64,000 bases of DNA from Zelopaecilomyces penicillatus (lineage: Eukaryota > Ascomycota > Sordariomycetes > Hypocreales > Pseudodiploosporaceae), in NCBI GenBank assembly GCA_005765155.1, contig VCCP01000004.1:2170001-2234000 (forward strand). The letters run 5' to 3'. The notes below the pieces were generated by a model that did not search any database, was not told where the DNA came from, and saw nothing but the letters and a program-made list of their open reading frames with translations. The position numbers and the translations under genes are program-made. Shown here piece by piece: positions 32,434 through 44,192 of the stretch. How positions within the stretch are numbered: position 1 is the first letter of the stretch; every line of letters starts with the position of its first letter.

Positions 32434-34557
32434 CGTCCGGAAAAGGGAATCCATGTCATGTATATTATATTATATTATAGAAAAAAGGCTTATGATGGAG
32501 ATAGGTGGGGTGGGGCATGGGACTGGGCTTAGATCGGCGCAGGGTATGTGTACTTGGTGTTGGAAATCCTGTTGTCTGGAGAGATACCACTTTATTTGAC
32601 TTTTGCATGTACGATACATGATTTACAAAGCTGTGATGGTGTATATCTATTGTGACGCCAGGGGAATGGTAAAAGTTGCTCTAGGCTTAAATCTATCTCG
32701 CTCGGGCTGGTCTCTTGGGGTTAGATGTGTGGATGCTATGACCAAATCTCAACCAGCATTGTCATGATGAATGATCTTTTCTCCTGCTCTTTGTGTTCAT
32801 CCTACAGTCAGTCCATGATAAGAAGCTCCTAAAGAGTTGAACTAGTATATGTAGCTCTTACGCATGGCAAATCTTCTAGACATCTCAGCTCTCGATTCAA
32901 CCAACGCTCTCCTGCCTATCAATACTCCCGTCAATCTAAACATGCCTCCCTTCATTTGAAGGTCCCCTCTTTATTAGTTTACCTGGTCTCTTTTTTCAAC
33001 AAGCGAACAAACTAACAAACAAGAATCTAATAACATACTAAATAAATGAAGAAACTAGCCATGATGTGCATCCAACTCCTCCTTCACATCAGCTTATTCA
33101 ATGACAAAAACAAAGCAACCCAAAACCACACACAACCCTCAACCTTTCTGATAACATCACTAGTCCCCAAATTTGCCAGTCAATTGGTGGCGTGGTGAGG
33201 AAACGAAAATAAAAAAGAAGATAATCTCTCAACATAGGGTTACTAAAACGGGCCGCAGCGCCGTATTTCAAGACCCGGCCTTTTCTATTAACCTAATAAA
33301 CTCTACCACCTTCTCAAGCAGGAAAGACATAAACGAGAATCACAACAAAACTAATTAAAAAGGTCCCCTGAGTTGGCCGGTCTTGGCCCATTGTCTAAAC
33401 CCATTTGTCCACCAACACCGCCTTGGCTAACTAACTAACTATCCTTACTAAGTCTCCGGCCACGGCCACGGCCATTGGGCCTCTCGGCCCTCAGGCCTAG
33501 TCTCATGTAACTCAAAGCCCTCATCCAGTATCTACTCCGTACTTTTTTCAGAATAGTCAAATCAACTGGTGCCCGCCTGCCTGCCTGCCCCCGCTATATT
33601 TCCAATCATTCTCTTTTTCCCCTCTTACCCCTCCTCCCCTTTGCGTCTCTTCACACAACAGATAGATGGCCCTTGTGATATGGCCCGCATAAGGGAAAAG
33701 AACATTAACAAGAAGAGGCCGCAGCATAGGCCGCTTTATTTGACACGGCTTGCAGAAAAGAGGCCTCCACGCATGGTGTTGTTGTCAGCAGAACGGAAGC
33801 AAATGCGGCGAAGATTGAGCAGCACCTGTTGTTCTTGTTGTTGTTATCGCTGTTGGAGTTGTGATGACGTCCACCCCTCCAACTTCTACAATCATACACT
33901 TGGATAATGGAAATTTAAGACAACATCATAATCACAACAAAAGCACAAAGTCAGGAAATTTGGCCAAAATAGACATTTTTAATTCATACCCTAGCGTGTC
34001 CCAACTAAGCTATCCTCTTCGCGAAGCGTAGTGTCATACCATCTCATGTCGTCTAGAGTTGACATGGATGTCGACATCGTCAACTAAAGCTCCAACAGTA
34101 AACGCAAGTCTCGACCTATTTCCCAACCTCCCCGTCTCATACCATGCTGTCCATTCAGCTACTACTGTGCAAAGTCTTGACTTTGCAGTACCCGTAGCCC
34201 CCTGTACCTCCCATGCCCATTAACCTGCAAATGATGTATATCTTCATGGCCTTTCTTTTGTCCGCCAGTCAAGCCCCTGCAATCAAGAGCTCACATGCCA
34301 TTACAGAAAACGCCAGTGTCTTTTTGGTAACCCGAGCCCAAATAACAATGGTGTTGAATGCGGCACGATAACATAAAAACCCGAAATAAAAACAAGTGGG
34401 TAACAAAACAAAAAAATAATGCACAAAATTTCAAAACAAATAAATCACTCGTATGTCGAACTTGCATAATTGTACAAACATGAACATTCCGACATACGCT
34501 TGGGTATCATGACAGGAGATGCAAAACTATGCGCCCAAGAGAAAAGTGGTAGAGATA
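32434..34557. other. 2.1-kb convergent intergenic region
   Basis: Between the 3' ends of the PPR and transcription factor genes. Low-complexity pieces: a TATAT-rich stretch at 32460-32480, CCTGCCTGCCTGCC near 33575, and CCACGGCCACGGCC near 33460. A TACTCCGTAC motif is at 33533-33542. No gene supported. Confidence 0.4.
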
Positions 34558-36745
34558 TTAAGAGGCGATGCCGCGAAGGACACGTGCAGGGTTTCCAGCC
34601 ACAATAGTAAAAGGGGGTACATCCTGCAGATCAACAGTCAGTTTTATGTTAAAGTAGTGAATACGAGGGCAGAGATTTAAAACACATATTAATGTGCAGG
34701 GGCAAGTTGACAATAGCATACCTTGGTTACAATAGATCCGGCACCAACTGTACTGCCTTTGCCAATGGTTCGTCCAGGCAGAATAGTCGCACCACCACCT
34801 ATCCAGCAGTCTTGCTCGATAGTAATGGGCCGACCAAGCTGCGGCCCTTGACCACCTTGGCGCTTTTTGGGGTCGATTGGTAGGGTAGCGGTGTAAATGC
34901 TGACATTAGGGCCGATAACACAATTGTCTCCAATTTTGACCTCACAAACATCATTAATTGTACAGTTGCGGCCAATCACAACGTGGTGTCCAATGGAGAT
35001 GTTGTAACCATAATCGCAAGTGAAGGGTGTCTCGACGGCAACATGACGGCCAACGCGTCCCACGTTGGTAACTGGCGACGCCTCAGTAGGAGAGACGCGA
35101 ACTGGGTCGCGGGGCTGTAGAATCTCGAGGAAGAGGCGCGATCGCTCCTCTGGCGAAACACCGTTGGTTGGTGGCGTTGTCAAGTTATTGAACCTCCAGC
35201 AGGCAGCGGCGCACCGCTCTCGTTCCAAACACAGTTCTTTGTCAAAAGGATAGTAATGTCTTCCCGAGAGCATCTCTTCCTTTTGGGTTCGCCTCTGCGG
35301 GAATTGGGAGTGGGACAAAGCCAGTTGAGCCGCCATCTGAGCGTTGGATGCCGAGGGCGGTTGAGGGCGAGGCGTCGGGCTGTTCGCTCTTGTCGGGTGA
35401 AGAATGTTGATTTGTGGAAGCTGATTACCTGGGTGCGGTGTCTCAGGCTCAGTCCTAGTAAGGTCATGTAGTGGGGGCACGCGTTGGTATTCCTTGGCCA
35501 TTCTCTCTCCGAATGGTGGAGGCTGGGTGTTCGCGCTGACAGGTGTAGGGAAGACGTTTGCGGGAGTGAAGGGGAGAGCAGAGAGCTTATTATCTGGGCT
35601 CGTCACAGACGCGCTAGGTATTGTTGATGCCGTTGGTCGGTCATCGTCGGTCACCAGGGGTCGGCCTTGCGGCGGGTCGATTCGAAGGGCCTGGCCTCTG
35701 TAGTGCGAGATTGACTCACGCTTAACGGGCTGCGGCCCATACGGCCCCTGCTGCGGCATGCCGTAAGCTCCAGGTGGCACATAAGTTGGATCCTTGGACT
35801 CGAGCGGGACTGCTGCAGCTTTGTTGTCAGGCTTCTGCCATCCCGGCCCTCGTTGAGGTGGATAGCCGGCACAGAGGAATCCACCGCGAATACAATTGCT
35901 GCCTGCGTGGTGTTAGTGAACTCGGTTGGCCCATATCAACGTGGAGACAAGTACTAGAAAGATAGAAAGAAAGAAAAAAATTAGGAATAATTCTTACACT
36001 CTGGCTTTTGCTCATCACACTTCTTCTTTCTCTTCCTACACGTGAGACAACCCGTCTTGGTTCGGTTGCTAAAGTTTCGCTTCCTCTTCTTCGGGTCATG
36101 TTGAAGGATCGAGTCTTGCCTGTGCTCTGGCGTGTAAGGGCTACCATACATGGCCATTGACCGGTCATCGCCATCCGGGCTGGTATTCGTGTAGTCACTG
36201 TGGTTATCCATCTGGCCAGTTGCTCGCCTCAATGCATCCCCAATTTGCTCCTCTGTGTTTCCATGAGCGGATGTTGCCGAGTTCTGCTGAGTGTCGTAAG
36301 GGTTCCGTTCTTCTCTGTTGTGTGATGGATACCACGGATCCTTTTCCCGTTCTCGCTGCTCATCCCCATAAGGCCGATAATCTCTGTGGGGCGTGTCATA
36401 GTGATCGCGAGATTCGGCATGTGTTGGAGCTGTTGCCGTCTCCGGTGTTCGCTCTTGGGTCTGGTGATCTCGTCGAAGCTCGTTGGATCCTGAGCGTTTG
36501 CGCTTGTGGGAATTCTCGGCCTCGGCATAATTGGAAGCACTGGCTACAGATGGTCGTTCAATGCTTTGTGATTGCCAAGTTTCTCTTTGATGCGCGGAGG
36601 ATGTTTCGATAGTTGGGTGAGGTTTGCTTGCAGTTGAGCTGGAGGGACGTTCATCCACTGCCGCAGGTTTGTCTGCCAACTGAACTGCAGATGGCGGCTC
36701 GGTCAGCTTTGGTGAGCCCCCGTTCAGGGCAGTAAAGGTCGACAT
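34558..36745 (-). CDS. Zn(II)2Cys6 DNA-binding domain fused to maltose/galactoside acetyltransferase-like domain, 664 aa
   Basis: Three exons, 36745-35998, 35902-34722 and 34623-34558; introns GTAAGA...GCAG and GTATGC...GCAG, frame kept. The first intron splits the zinc cluster, and joining gives Cys233, 236, 243, 250, 253, 260 in CX2CX6CX6CX2CX6C spacing (GCLTCRKRKKKCDEQKPEC then SNCIRGGFLC). A basic KKRKRNF segment precedes it. A disordered Pro/Ser region follows. From about residue 460 comes a maltose-acetyltransferase N-terminal segment (EEMLSGRHYYPFDKELCLERERC) and a left-handed beta-helix of hexapeptide repeats (ISIGHHVVIGRNCTINDVCEVKIGDNCVIGPNVSIYTA, QDCWIGGGATILPGRTIGKGSTVGAGSIVTK) ending VPPFTIVAGNPARVLRG. 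It is a nuclear regulator fused to a sugar O-acetyltransferase-like unit. Regulatory target unknown. The start at 36745 (CACCATG) was preferred over 36763. Confidence 0.9.
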
Positions 36746-37549
36746 GGTGAGATGGAGTGGCACGCTTGGTTCGCAGCGGGGCTTCGCAAATGAGTCTTCT
36801 GGCCAGCTAGAGACTCGAACGATGCCAGAATTGCGGTTGCGTTGCCGGTTCCAGAATCGGAAAACACAACAGAGCTATGCAGCAGGAAGGGTTGGTTGAT
36901 GTACAGAGCCAAAAGCATACAATGACTCGGCGCACAATGGGTGATTAGGCGCACACGAGCGTGTCCTGCTGTCAACAACCAACTACACTAGGTGTAAGGT
37001 GTGAGATTGCCTCTCATATGCCGTCAATCAGGTGCACAGCCAAGGGCGTCAGAACGAGGCACTGGTCGTGGTTTTTGCCGTTGTCGGCGTGAATCAGAGT
37101 GCGAGTCGCGCAAGTGGTGGAATGAACGCTCCAGCCGCGGTGCCTTCCGTTCTTTGGTCTGGGGAAATCCTGCCCCAGCCTTGCTGCACCTCAAAGAGGA
37201 ATAAAAATGCGTTTGATGCCGGAAGAAGCAAACTCCCAAGGTACACCGGTGGCCAAGACGAAGATGCGAAGCCGACAAAGCCTTTTGCTTCTGTGCGTGG
37301 GATGGGAGAGACGGGGGCGTTATGCAGAGGAGGAGAGTCAGGCTATTAGGTGAGAGACAGAGAAGAGCTGGGGGGTGGCTGGTTGAAGTTCCTTGGTCGC
37401 GCTTGGGGGGCTTATTAGGGAGGGTATGGTATGCTGTAGCTTCTTCTTCTTTTTTTTGACGCGCGATTATGCCTGCTGCGCCTGCCGGCCGGGGGTACGC
37501 AGAGCAGGTACTTTCAGGTTCGCGAGAAGCGGAACGAGCTGGAGGCGTA

Positions 37550-37586
37550 TGTGTGTGTGTGTGTGTGTGTGCGTGTGCGTGTGCGT
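37550..37586. repeat. TG/CG dinucleotide microsatellite
   Basis: Alternating TG units grading into GCGTGT units. Confidence 0.9.
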
Positions 37587-40500
37587 GCGGGTGGGTGCCA
37601 AAACGCCAGCCTCAGGCGGTGCCAAAGGGCTGCTCAATTCAACCTAGCTCTCGAAAAAATACGGCCGACGGACAAGGAGAAGAAGCATCGGCAGCCCAAC
37701 ACAGGAACTTGCCGTGGATGGATGATATGAGAACAAGGGTGGCAGAGGGCTCTAATGTCTCTAATAAGGCTCTAGCGAGTTCTCTGGGCGAAGGAGAGGG
37801 AAAATGAGGGAGAAACGGCCGGATGGGTAGTGAGTGGAGGGTGGGCTGGGTGTGCGGTCGTTTTTGTTCACGAGATGACGGATGCGTGAGAGACAAGGAA
37901 GACGGGGCCCGGGACTCGGCAACAGAAGAAGAAGGCGGCGTTGCAAGAAGTCGACGCTTGCGTGCACCCAACTACAGGTACGGGCTCGGCAAGGAGGGAA
38001 GAGACGGCTGCAGGAAATGATGATGGGCTCTCTGCACGGCAAATGGAGCATCACTGTGTAATACTCCATGCTCCTGGGTCGTGGCCGGTTCGTGGCGAAG
38101 ACGACTGTGCGTGGGATGGATGGGTAGGCTCTGGAAGGGTATAGACCGTAAGGTATGGATGGATGGATGGGCACGGGCGTTGTGCATGGGGAATGGGAAT
38201 GGGGGCATGGCAAAAGAAGCCCTGCTGCACCACCGTCACTATCCTCCATCGGGGCCTCCATTCGGCACCTCCTCCACCCGTTGAGGCCCAGCACATAGCA
38301 AGACGCGCCTCTGAGAGAGAAAACCAGAACAACTGATGGACAGACGTTGCAGCCCAGAGCAAAACCGCATTTTCCTATTGTACAGTGCAGTGCCGAGTCG
38401 ATCGCTAAGCCCGGGAGCGGTTCCAATCCCACCTGCCTACTCACGCACACCCCCCACACCCCCCTCCAGAAACGAAATAACTGGGGCCTGCATGGCGCTT
38501 CTGACCGGGGAGGGTGTGGCTCAACCGACCCAACAGACACTTCATATCAACGCACGCACAGCGACTCACAGCACTTTAGCAGCGCTGTGGGACCTTTTCT
38601 CTCGCTAGAAGCTCCTCCACTGTGCCAGTACGTACCCGGCTACACGCTATCCGCTATCCGCTATCCGCTACTACACGCTACACGCTACAGTACAAGCGCA
38701 TGTGGTGGGCTGATCCCCCTCCCCGTTCCCCCTCCAGTCCTGCACCTCGCCTGCCAGCAACCGTGGGTCGTCTGGCTGTCAGTGGCCGCCCGTTGTCGCC
38801 AAAGGCAACTGCTAGCTACAGTGTGTGTGCAACAAGTGGTTGGTGTACAGATGATACGATAACCTTGTTTTAGTAATTTAGTAGTTCGTCAACTTGCTGT
38901 GACCCTCCTCCCGCGTGCGCATAAAATGGCATGTGCTGTTGTGTGCGTTGGGTGTTGCGAGTGTGAGTGTGAGCTATCGAGTGTGGTGAGTGTGTGTGCA
39001 TGTGTGTGTGTGTCTCCGAGTGCGTCTGCAACTGCGTCTGCGCCTGTGTTGCGTTGCGTAGAAACGAATATGATGCTGCTATGCTATGCACCTGAGCCCC
39101 AGCCCGGCTCAACCTCCGCCTGCAAGGTCCGTTTGGCATGGTGGTGGGTTGACGATGATGCTTTCCATTCAGTCTCCTTCTGGTCTGTATCTGGCAACGG
39201 CCGTAACACACACACACACAACATCTCTACCGCTGGTAATAGCACCACGTACATGTGATATTACCTGCAACATCATCACCTACCTACTGCTTTCACCGAC
39301 CTTGGTTGAGCTTCCTTCACGTACACAGCCTGCACTGTACCTTGGCGGGAGAGTAGCCTGTTGGCTCATTGTTGTCTTGTTATTTCCCAGACTTGTTTTA
39401 CTTTCTTTCCTTTTTCCCTCTTCTGACATCCTTCCTGCTCCTTCCCTCCATATTACCCGGGCCCTCGCAAAAGTACAACTACCGAAAACAGCTTCTTCGG
39501 TAAACAACACACAAGTAGCTTACCTATCACTGTGTGTGTGTATGTACGAAGTGATATGAATGAACAATATCAAGTTTACAGAAGAATAAAACGATTATCA
39601 AGATGCCCAGAAACGCATAACAGATTGAGGCTATCCAGGCGCGCGATCCGTCATCGGACTCGGCCGCAACAGGGGGGTTAGCCAGGTAGATGTGCACCGG
39701 TACTAGCTTGGACTGACGGGGCAGAGAAAGACTCGAGAAATGGATATGCACCTAATAATATCAACTTTTTTTTAATCATCCACTGCCGGATGGGGGGTGG
39801 CGCTCGTCTAACTTTGCCGCAATTGCAGAGGTTGCTGTAGGTAATATCGCACACAATACCGTCGACACAGGTTCACAGCAACCCGCCTGGTGCTCCGTAG
39901 ATCCAAACGAGAATTAGACGTCCATCTCTGGGCAAAGAAAAGCACAGGGAGAGAGTCAAGAAACGAGCCCAGAGCAGAGCCGACCCCCCGGCCCCAGTGG
40001 GGACACAGTAGGGAGGGTGTGGCCGCAGTAAGCGGTGTTGCCGCGGCTCCGTCCTTTTGGTTCGAGCGCCACAGGTACGTACAGTACTTTCACTATTGTC
40101 CCCGTAAGGTGCTTATTCGAATGGTAAACCAAACCTGTTCTCTGCACACAGGTAGGTGGTACTCGCTGTGCCAGGTACCGAGTACTTTATGGCATCCGTT
40201 ATCTCCTGCGCTGTTCATATACAGGGCAGCCCATCTAGCCATTGCATGCACCTTGTACTGTGACTTGGCGTGTGTGGCTCTCCCCTGTTCTTTTCTGTCA
40301 ATTTAAGGCTGGCTGGCCGAGCCGCGCTGAGAAAGGGACCTTTCCTGCTGCCCTTTTCTACAGGTGGTGGATGGCCTTGGTAGTAATGAAACTTATACGA
40401 GTGCCGCTCTCAAGGGACCAACCAGCCACAGCAAGCATGTTGCGCTGCGCTGTGCGATAGGGAGAGGTCCCGTACTCGTAGCGCGCCCAGCCGCGCCCGA

Positions 40501-41934
40501 CGTGTATAGCAGGAGAATAGACCCCGCCGCATAACATGACCTCGTTTCGTTGGTGGTAATTGCAGAGAAACATTGACAACTTGGGATAGCCAAACCAACT
40601 CATCGTACATGGATAGTTACGTCAAGGGAGTGAAACTGCAACTCCGTCTCGTGCTGCTGTTTAGCACCTCAACTTTGATCTTCTTGACCGGGGACGGACC
40701 AATGCAGAATCATCATCAATCATATCGCTGCCGTCTTTTGGTGTCTCTCGCCGTCTTTCGCCTCAACCAATGCCATGTTGCGACTTATCCCATGGCTGGG
40801 CGTTGGCTGACAGGGGCCTAGACTCAAACCTCACCCATCCTCACGTACCCGCACGGCATAACTCAACCCCCAGCCCAGTTCAGCCCAGCCCAGCCCAGCC
40901 CATTTTTTTACATCGACTGTTTTGCTGAGAGTTTCTCTCTGGGTCATTCGCATTAGGAATCTCCCAATTCCCTACTGTTCCACCATCACACCCATTTACA
41001 CACCTCCTCCCCCTAGCATCTCTGAGTTCAAGCCGATCGCCACAGCGAACCGCCGTCACTGCCCGGGGAAAAGGGTGCTGCTTTACCTCTTCCCATCTTT
41101 GACCATTTAATCTAATTGAAGGACCCGTTATCAAGGCCCCCCCCCCCGTCTGCCGCAACGCGCCGAGGCGACGGCGTAAATGACGGGCTACAACCTCCTA
41201 GCGCCAGCAGTTAATTATTACCTGTTCAAACCACATGGTCTGTATTGATCCCAGTCATCTCTAGTTACGGACCCCCGCGCGCACAAGATGCCGTTCAGGA
41301 TGCAAGTAAGCGGTTGCGTCCAGTAATTACTGTCTTCTTCACCCCATCAGTCAGTCACATGATGCTCCCTCAGGGGCGTGAGCTGTTAGTTAGTTATCCC
41401 AGGCGGGCATATGAAGCATGTGTCGGCCTTGTCTACCTGAAGTTGGCGTGTAAGTAGATTGTATTCGTTACTTATTGCACAATCTACAACTACTGCGTTT
41501 AAAATCTCCAGAATCTGGCACGGCAATTGCACACCCCCGGGCAAGTCTCCTGCAAGATGCTCCCCGCTTCCAGCGTCACACCGGGCTCGCCTGTCAAAAG
41601 CCGAGCTCTAGATCTTTGCTCGCTGTGCAGCCAGGATCATCAATTGTGTCATTTTTGGATATAACCTCGTCGCCGGCTAAGCCCGCGGGGAGAGAAGAGA
41701 CGGCATCCGCTGCCTGTTGGTTCATATCTCTCTCTGTCTCTTTTTATCTGTTCCATAAATAAACCGCGCAGAGACAGCTTACCCAGAAGCTACGGGTATT
41801 GCCGATGTGATCATTGCGTTTTGCATATTTCGTAAGCCCAGCAGGATGCTCACTCCATCTCTCTTTTTTTTTCTGGGCCTCAAAACCCCATCAGAGACCC
41901 GCGCCAGAAGCCTTGCTTACTCGGTTGATTTTAG

Positions 41935-41950
41935 CCCCCCCCCCCCCCCC
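41935..41950. repeat. C16 homopolymer
   Basis: Sixteen consecutive C bases. Confidence 0.9.
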
Positions 41951-43645
41951 TAGTTAGTCGGTCAGATCATAATAACTGGTAATACATGCCTTACCTACTG
42001 TTACACTTGGAATACCAGCCAGCCTGCGTGCGTGTCTCCATTGCTGTGCATGGTTCTGTCCTGTCATCATTCGCTCTACTTACGACGGGCATGAACAGCA
42101 CCCAGAGCCCGGAGACGACCCATGAGGTTGCAACATCTCGTCACGGCCCGCTTGACTCACCATTGAGGTCTCGCCCTCTAGATGTTGAAACAATACAGAT
42201 GGAAAGACAGACGCGAGAGTCAAAATAATGAAAAATGGCCCCCGCCCAACCACGCAACACGCTACTTGCTTGCCCCTGGAGGCTGGAAAGAACATGACTT
42301 TGTCCAGGTAAATTGTGTGCAATCCTGTGGTCGTTCGGGGTGTGCCGACCGAGACTTGTAGGCGGACCAATGGCGAGACATGGACTGGGGGAGGTTTGAA
42401 TATCAAGACAAGAAAGAAAAATGCCATTAAAGCCGCGTCTATTCGTACCAAGTACCACGGCCGTCTCGTATCGCCGCCGCTGTCGACCGCGGCTGTGTCA
42501 GGCCGCGTACTACGAGTTAATTATTAGTGCCCTATCAACTCACTATTACTGTGTCTACTTCATACAATTCGTCACGCCCAGCCCGGTTAGTGTAAACGTT
42601 TCAATGGTGCTAAGACGTCCAAAGCGTAGCTGCAGGGCCTGACGACGTGCTCCAAACCACTGGCACAGAACAACCGTTACGAGATCCAAAATCGTTAGGT
42701 AAAGGTACTAATTATTCGTTACTTATCAGCTGCTTAGTGCCGTTCTAGCCACCGTACCTTGGTGGAAGTTGCCAAGATGACGTGCTTTTTCCAGGTCGCC
42801 CACTTTAGGACGGGGACGCGCCCAACAGCTTTTTAGTCGGCTCAGGCGCAGCTTCAACGTGGCAACTACTCAGGTACAAGAACCAGATATGGCTCGACAA
42901 CATGCAAGGAAAGATATATTAGCAGATTTCGTTTCCACTGGCAGCCTGGATCTGGATGAAACGGGGCATGGGGATATCATCCATGCATGAGATGAAAATA
43001 GAAACCCCCCACCATTGTTGGTCGTGGAGAAGGGAGAGTAACCCTGGAAATCGATCGATATAATTAGAAACAGCTGCTTCAATGGTGTTCTTCCGGCGCC
43101 TAGCAGTCGTCAGAGACAAGCATTAAAGACTACACTTGGATCGCTGATAAAACCCAACTGAAAACCTTGTTGGTTGTTTCGTCAAAGTGTCCCATCTTCA
43201 ATGCTACCCGTTTGAGGGATGATGATGTTTGTAGGTGTACCGTGTACCCTTTCAAACCATGTCAAGTTGCCACAACGTTCTTTCTGTCCAAACCCCAGTC
43301 GACATCTCATCACCCATTATTGCAGTAGATCGACCAGGGGTTGAGTTCAACGAAAAGCACTTGGCCATCATGATTGGTCTACTCTTCACATTCGCGCTAA
43401 ACCAGCGAAAGCAAAGTTGACAACCATTACCCTCGGTTTAGCTGTTAGTTGGCGCCCTCCCGAGCATCGCATTTGTGGTTCTGATAGTGTCACTGCACCG
43501 GCGCAGTTCATACGTGGCAACTGAGTTTAGCGTTGAAGCCTCTCTCTCTCCCTCTCCCATCTCTCTTGACGCCCAATCCCAACAGCCCACCTCGCCCAAA
43601 CGGTGGAATTTATTAGCATTGATTTAGTGCGAGTTTATGTCCTCG

Positions 43646-43646
<1 letters not shown>

Positions 43647-43679
<33 letters not shown>
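43647..43679. repeat. AC dinucleotide microsatellite
   Basis: About 16 perfect CA units in a row. Confidence 0.95.
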
Positions 43680-43680
<1 letters not shown>

Positions 43681-44160
43681 GCCCATGAGGGGGAGGGGGG
43701 GTTACTAATTTGTCTCTAGGGTGGGCTGAGCCAAGCGCAATACGCGATAAGGGGAAACACACAGTGGCGATAGCCGCTGGGAAACAATTACAAGCCAAAA
43801 AGTTCAGCGGCTATTTGCCCGACGGATGCGGTTCCCTCATGTATGTATGTAGGTGTATGTCGCCCTCCCTGCTGTGTGAGAGTGTGTGTTTCGCAACACA
43901 ACCCGGGTCGCTTTTCGAAACAAGCCTCTTCCCGACATACCGGGATTCTGGGGCGGATAACATAGGCGAAAGGGATGGCAGGCCAATCCAGCAAACAGCC
44001 GAGTCGAAACTCGAAACATCCACAGACGACAGAATGCGTATTGTGCGGCCAACTCGGCAGTCGCAGAGTCGGATAGGCGCAAACAAGGGTCCAGCCGCCG
44101 TCAATGCTTGCTGACCTGGTCCTCCCCTCCCCCTCTTCCCCCGAAGCTGCCGTGCAATCT

Positions 44161-44192
44161 GCGCGCGCGCGCGCGTGTGTGTGTATGTGTGT
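44161..44192. repeat. Compound GC/GT microsatellite
   Basis: Seven GC units followed by GT units with one interruption; alternating purine-pyrimidine sequence of the kind that can adopt Z-DNA. Confidence 0.9.

Noticed and set aside
37761..38540. 259-codon minus-strand frame upstream of the fusion gene
   Set aside because: Pro, Ser and Cys rich, runs over GGAT repeats, overlaps other equally long random frames, and shows no domain.
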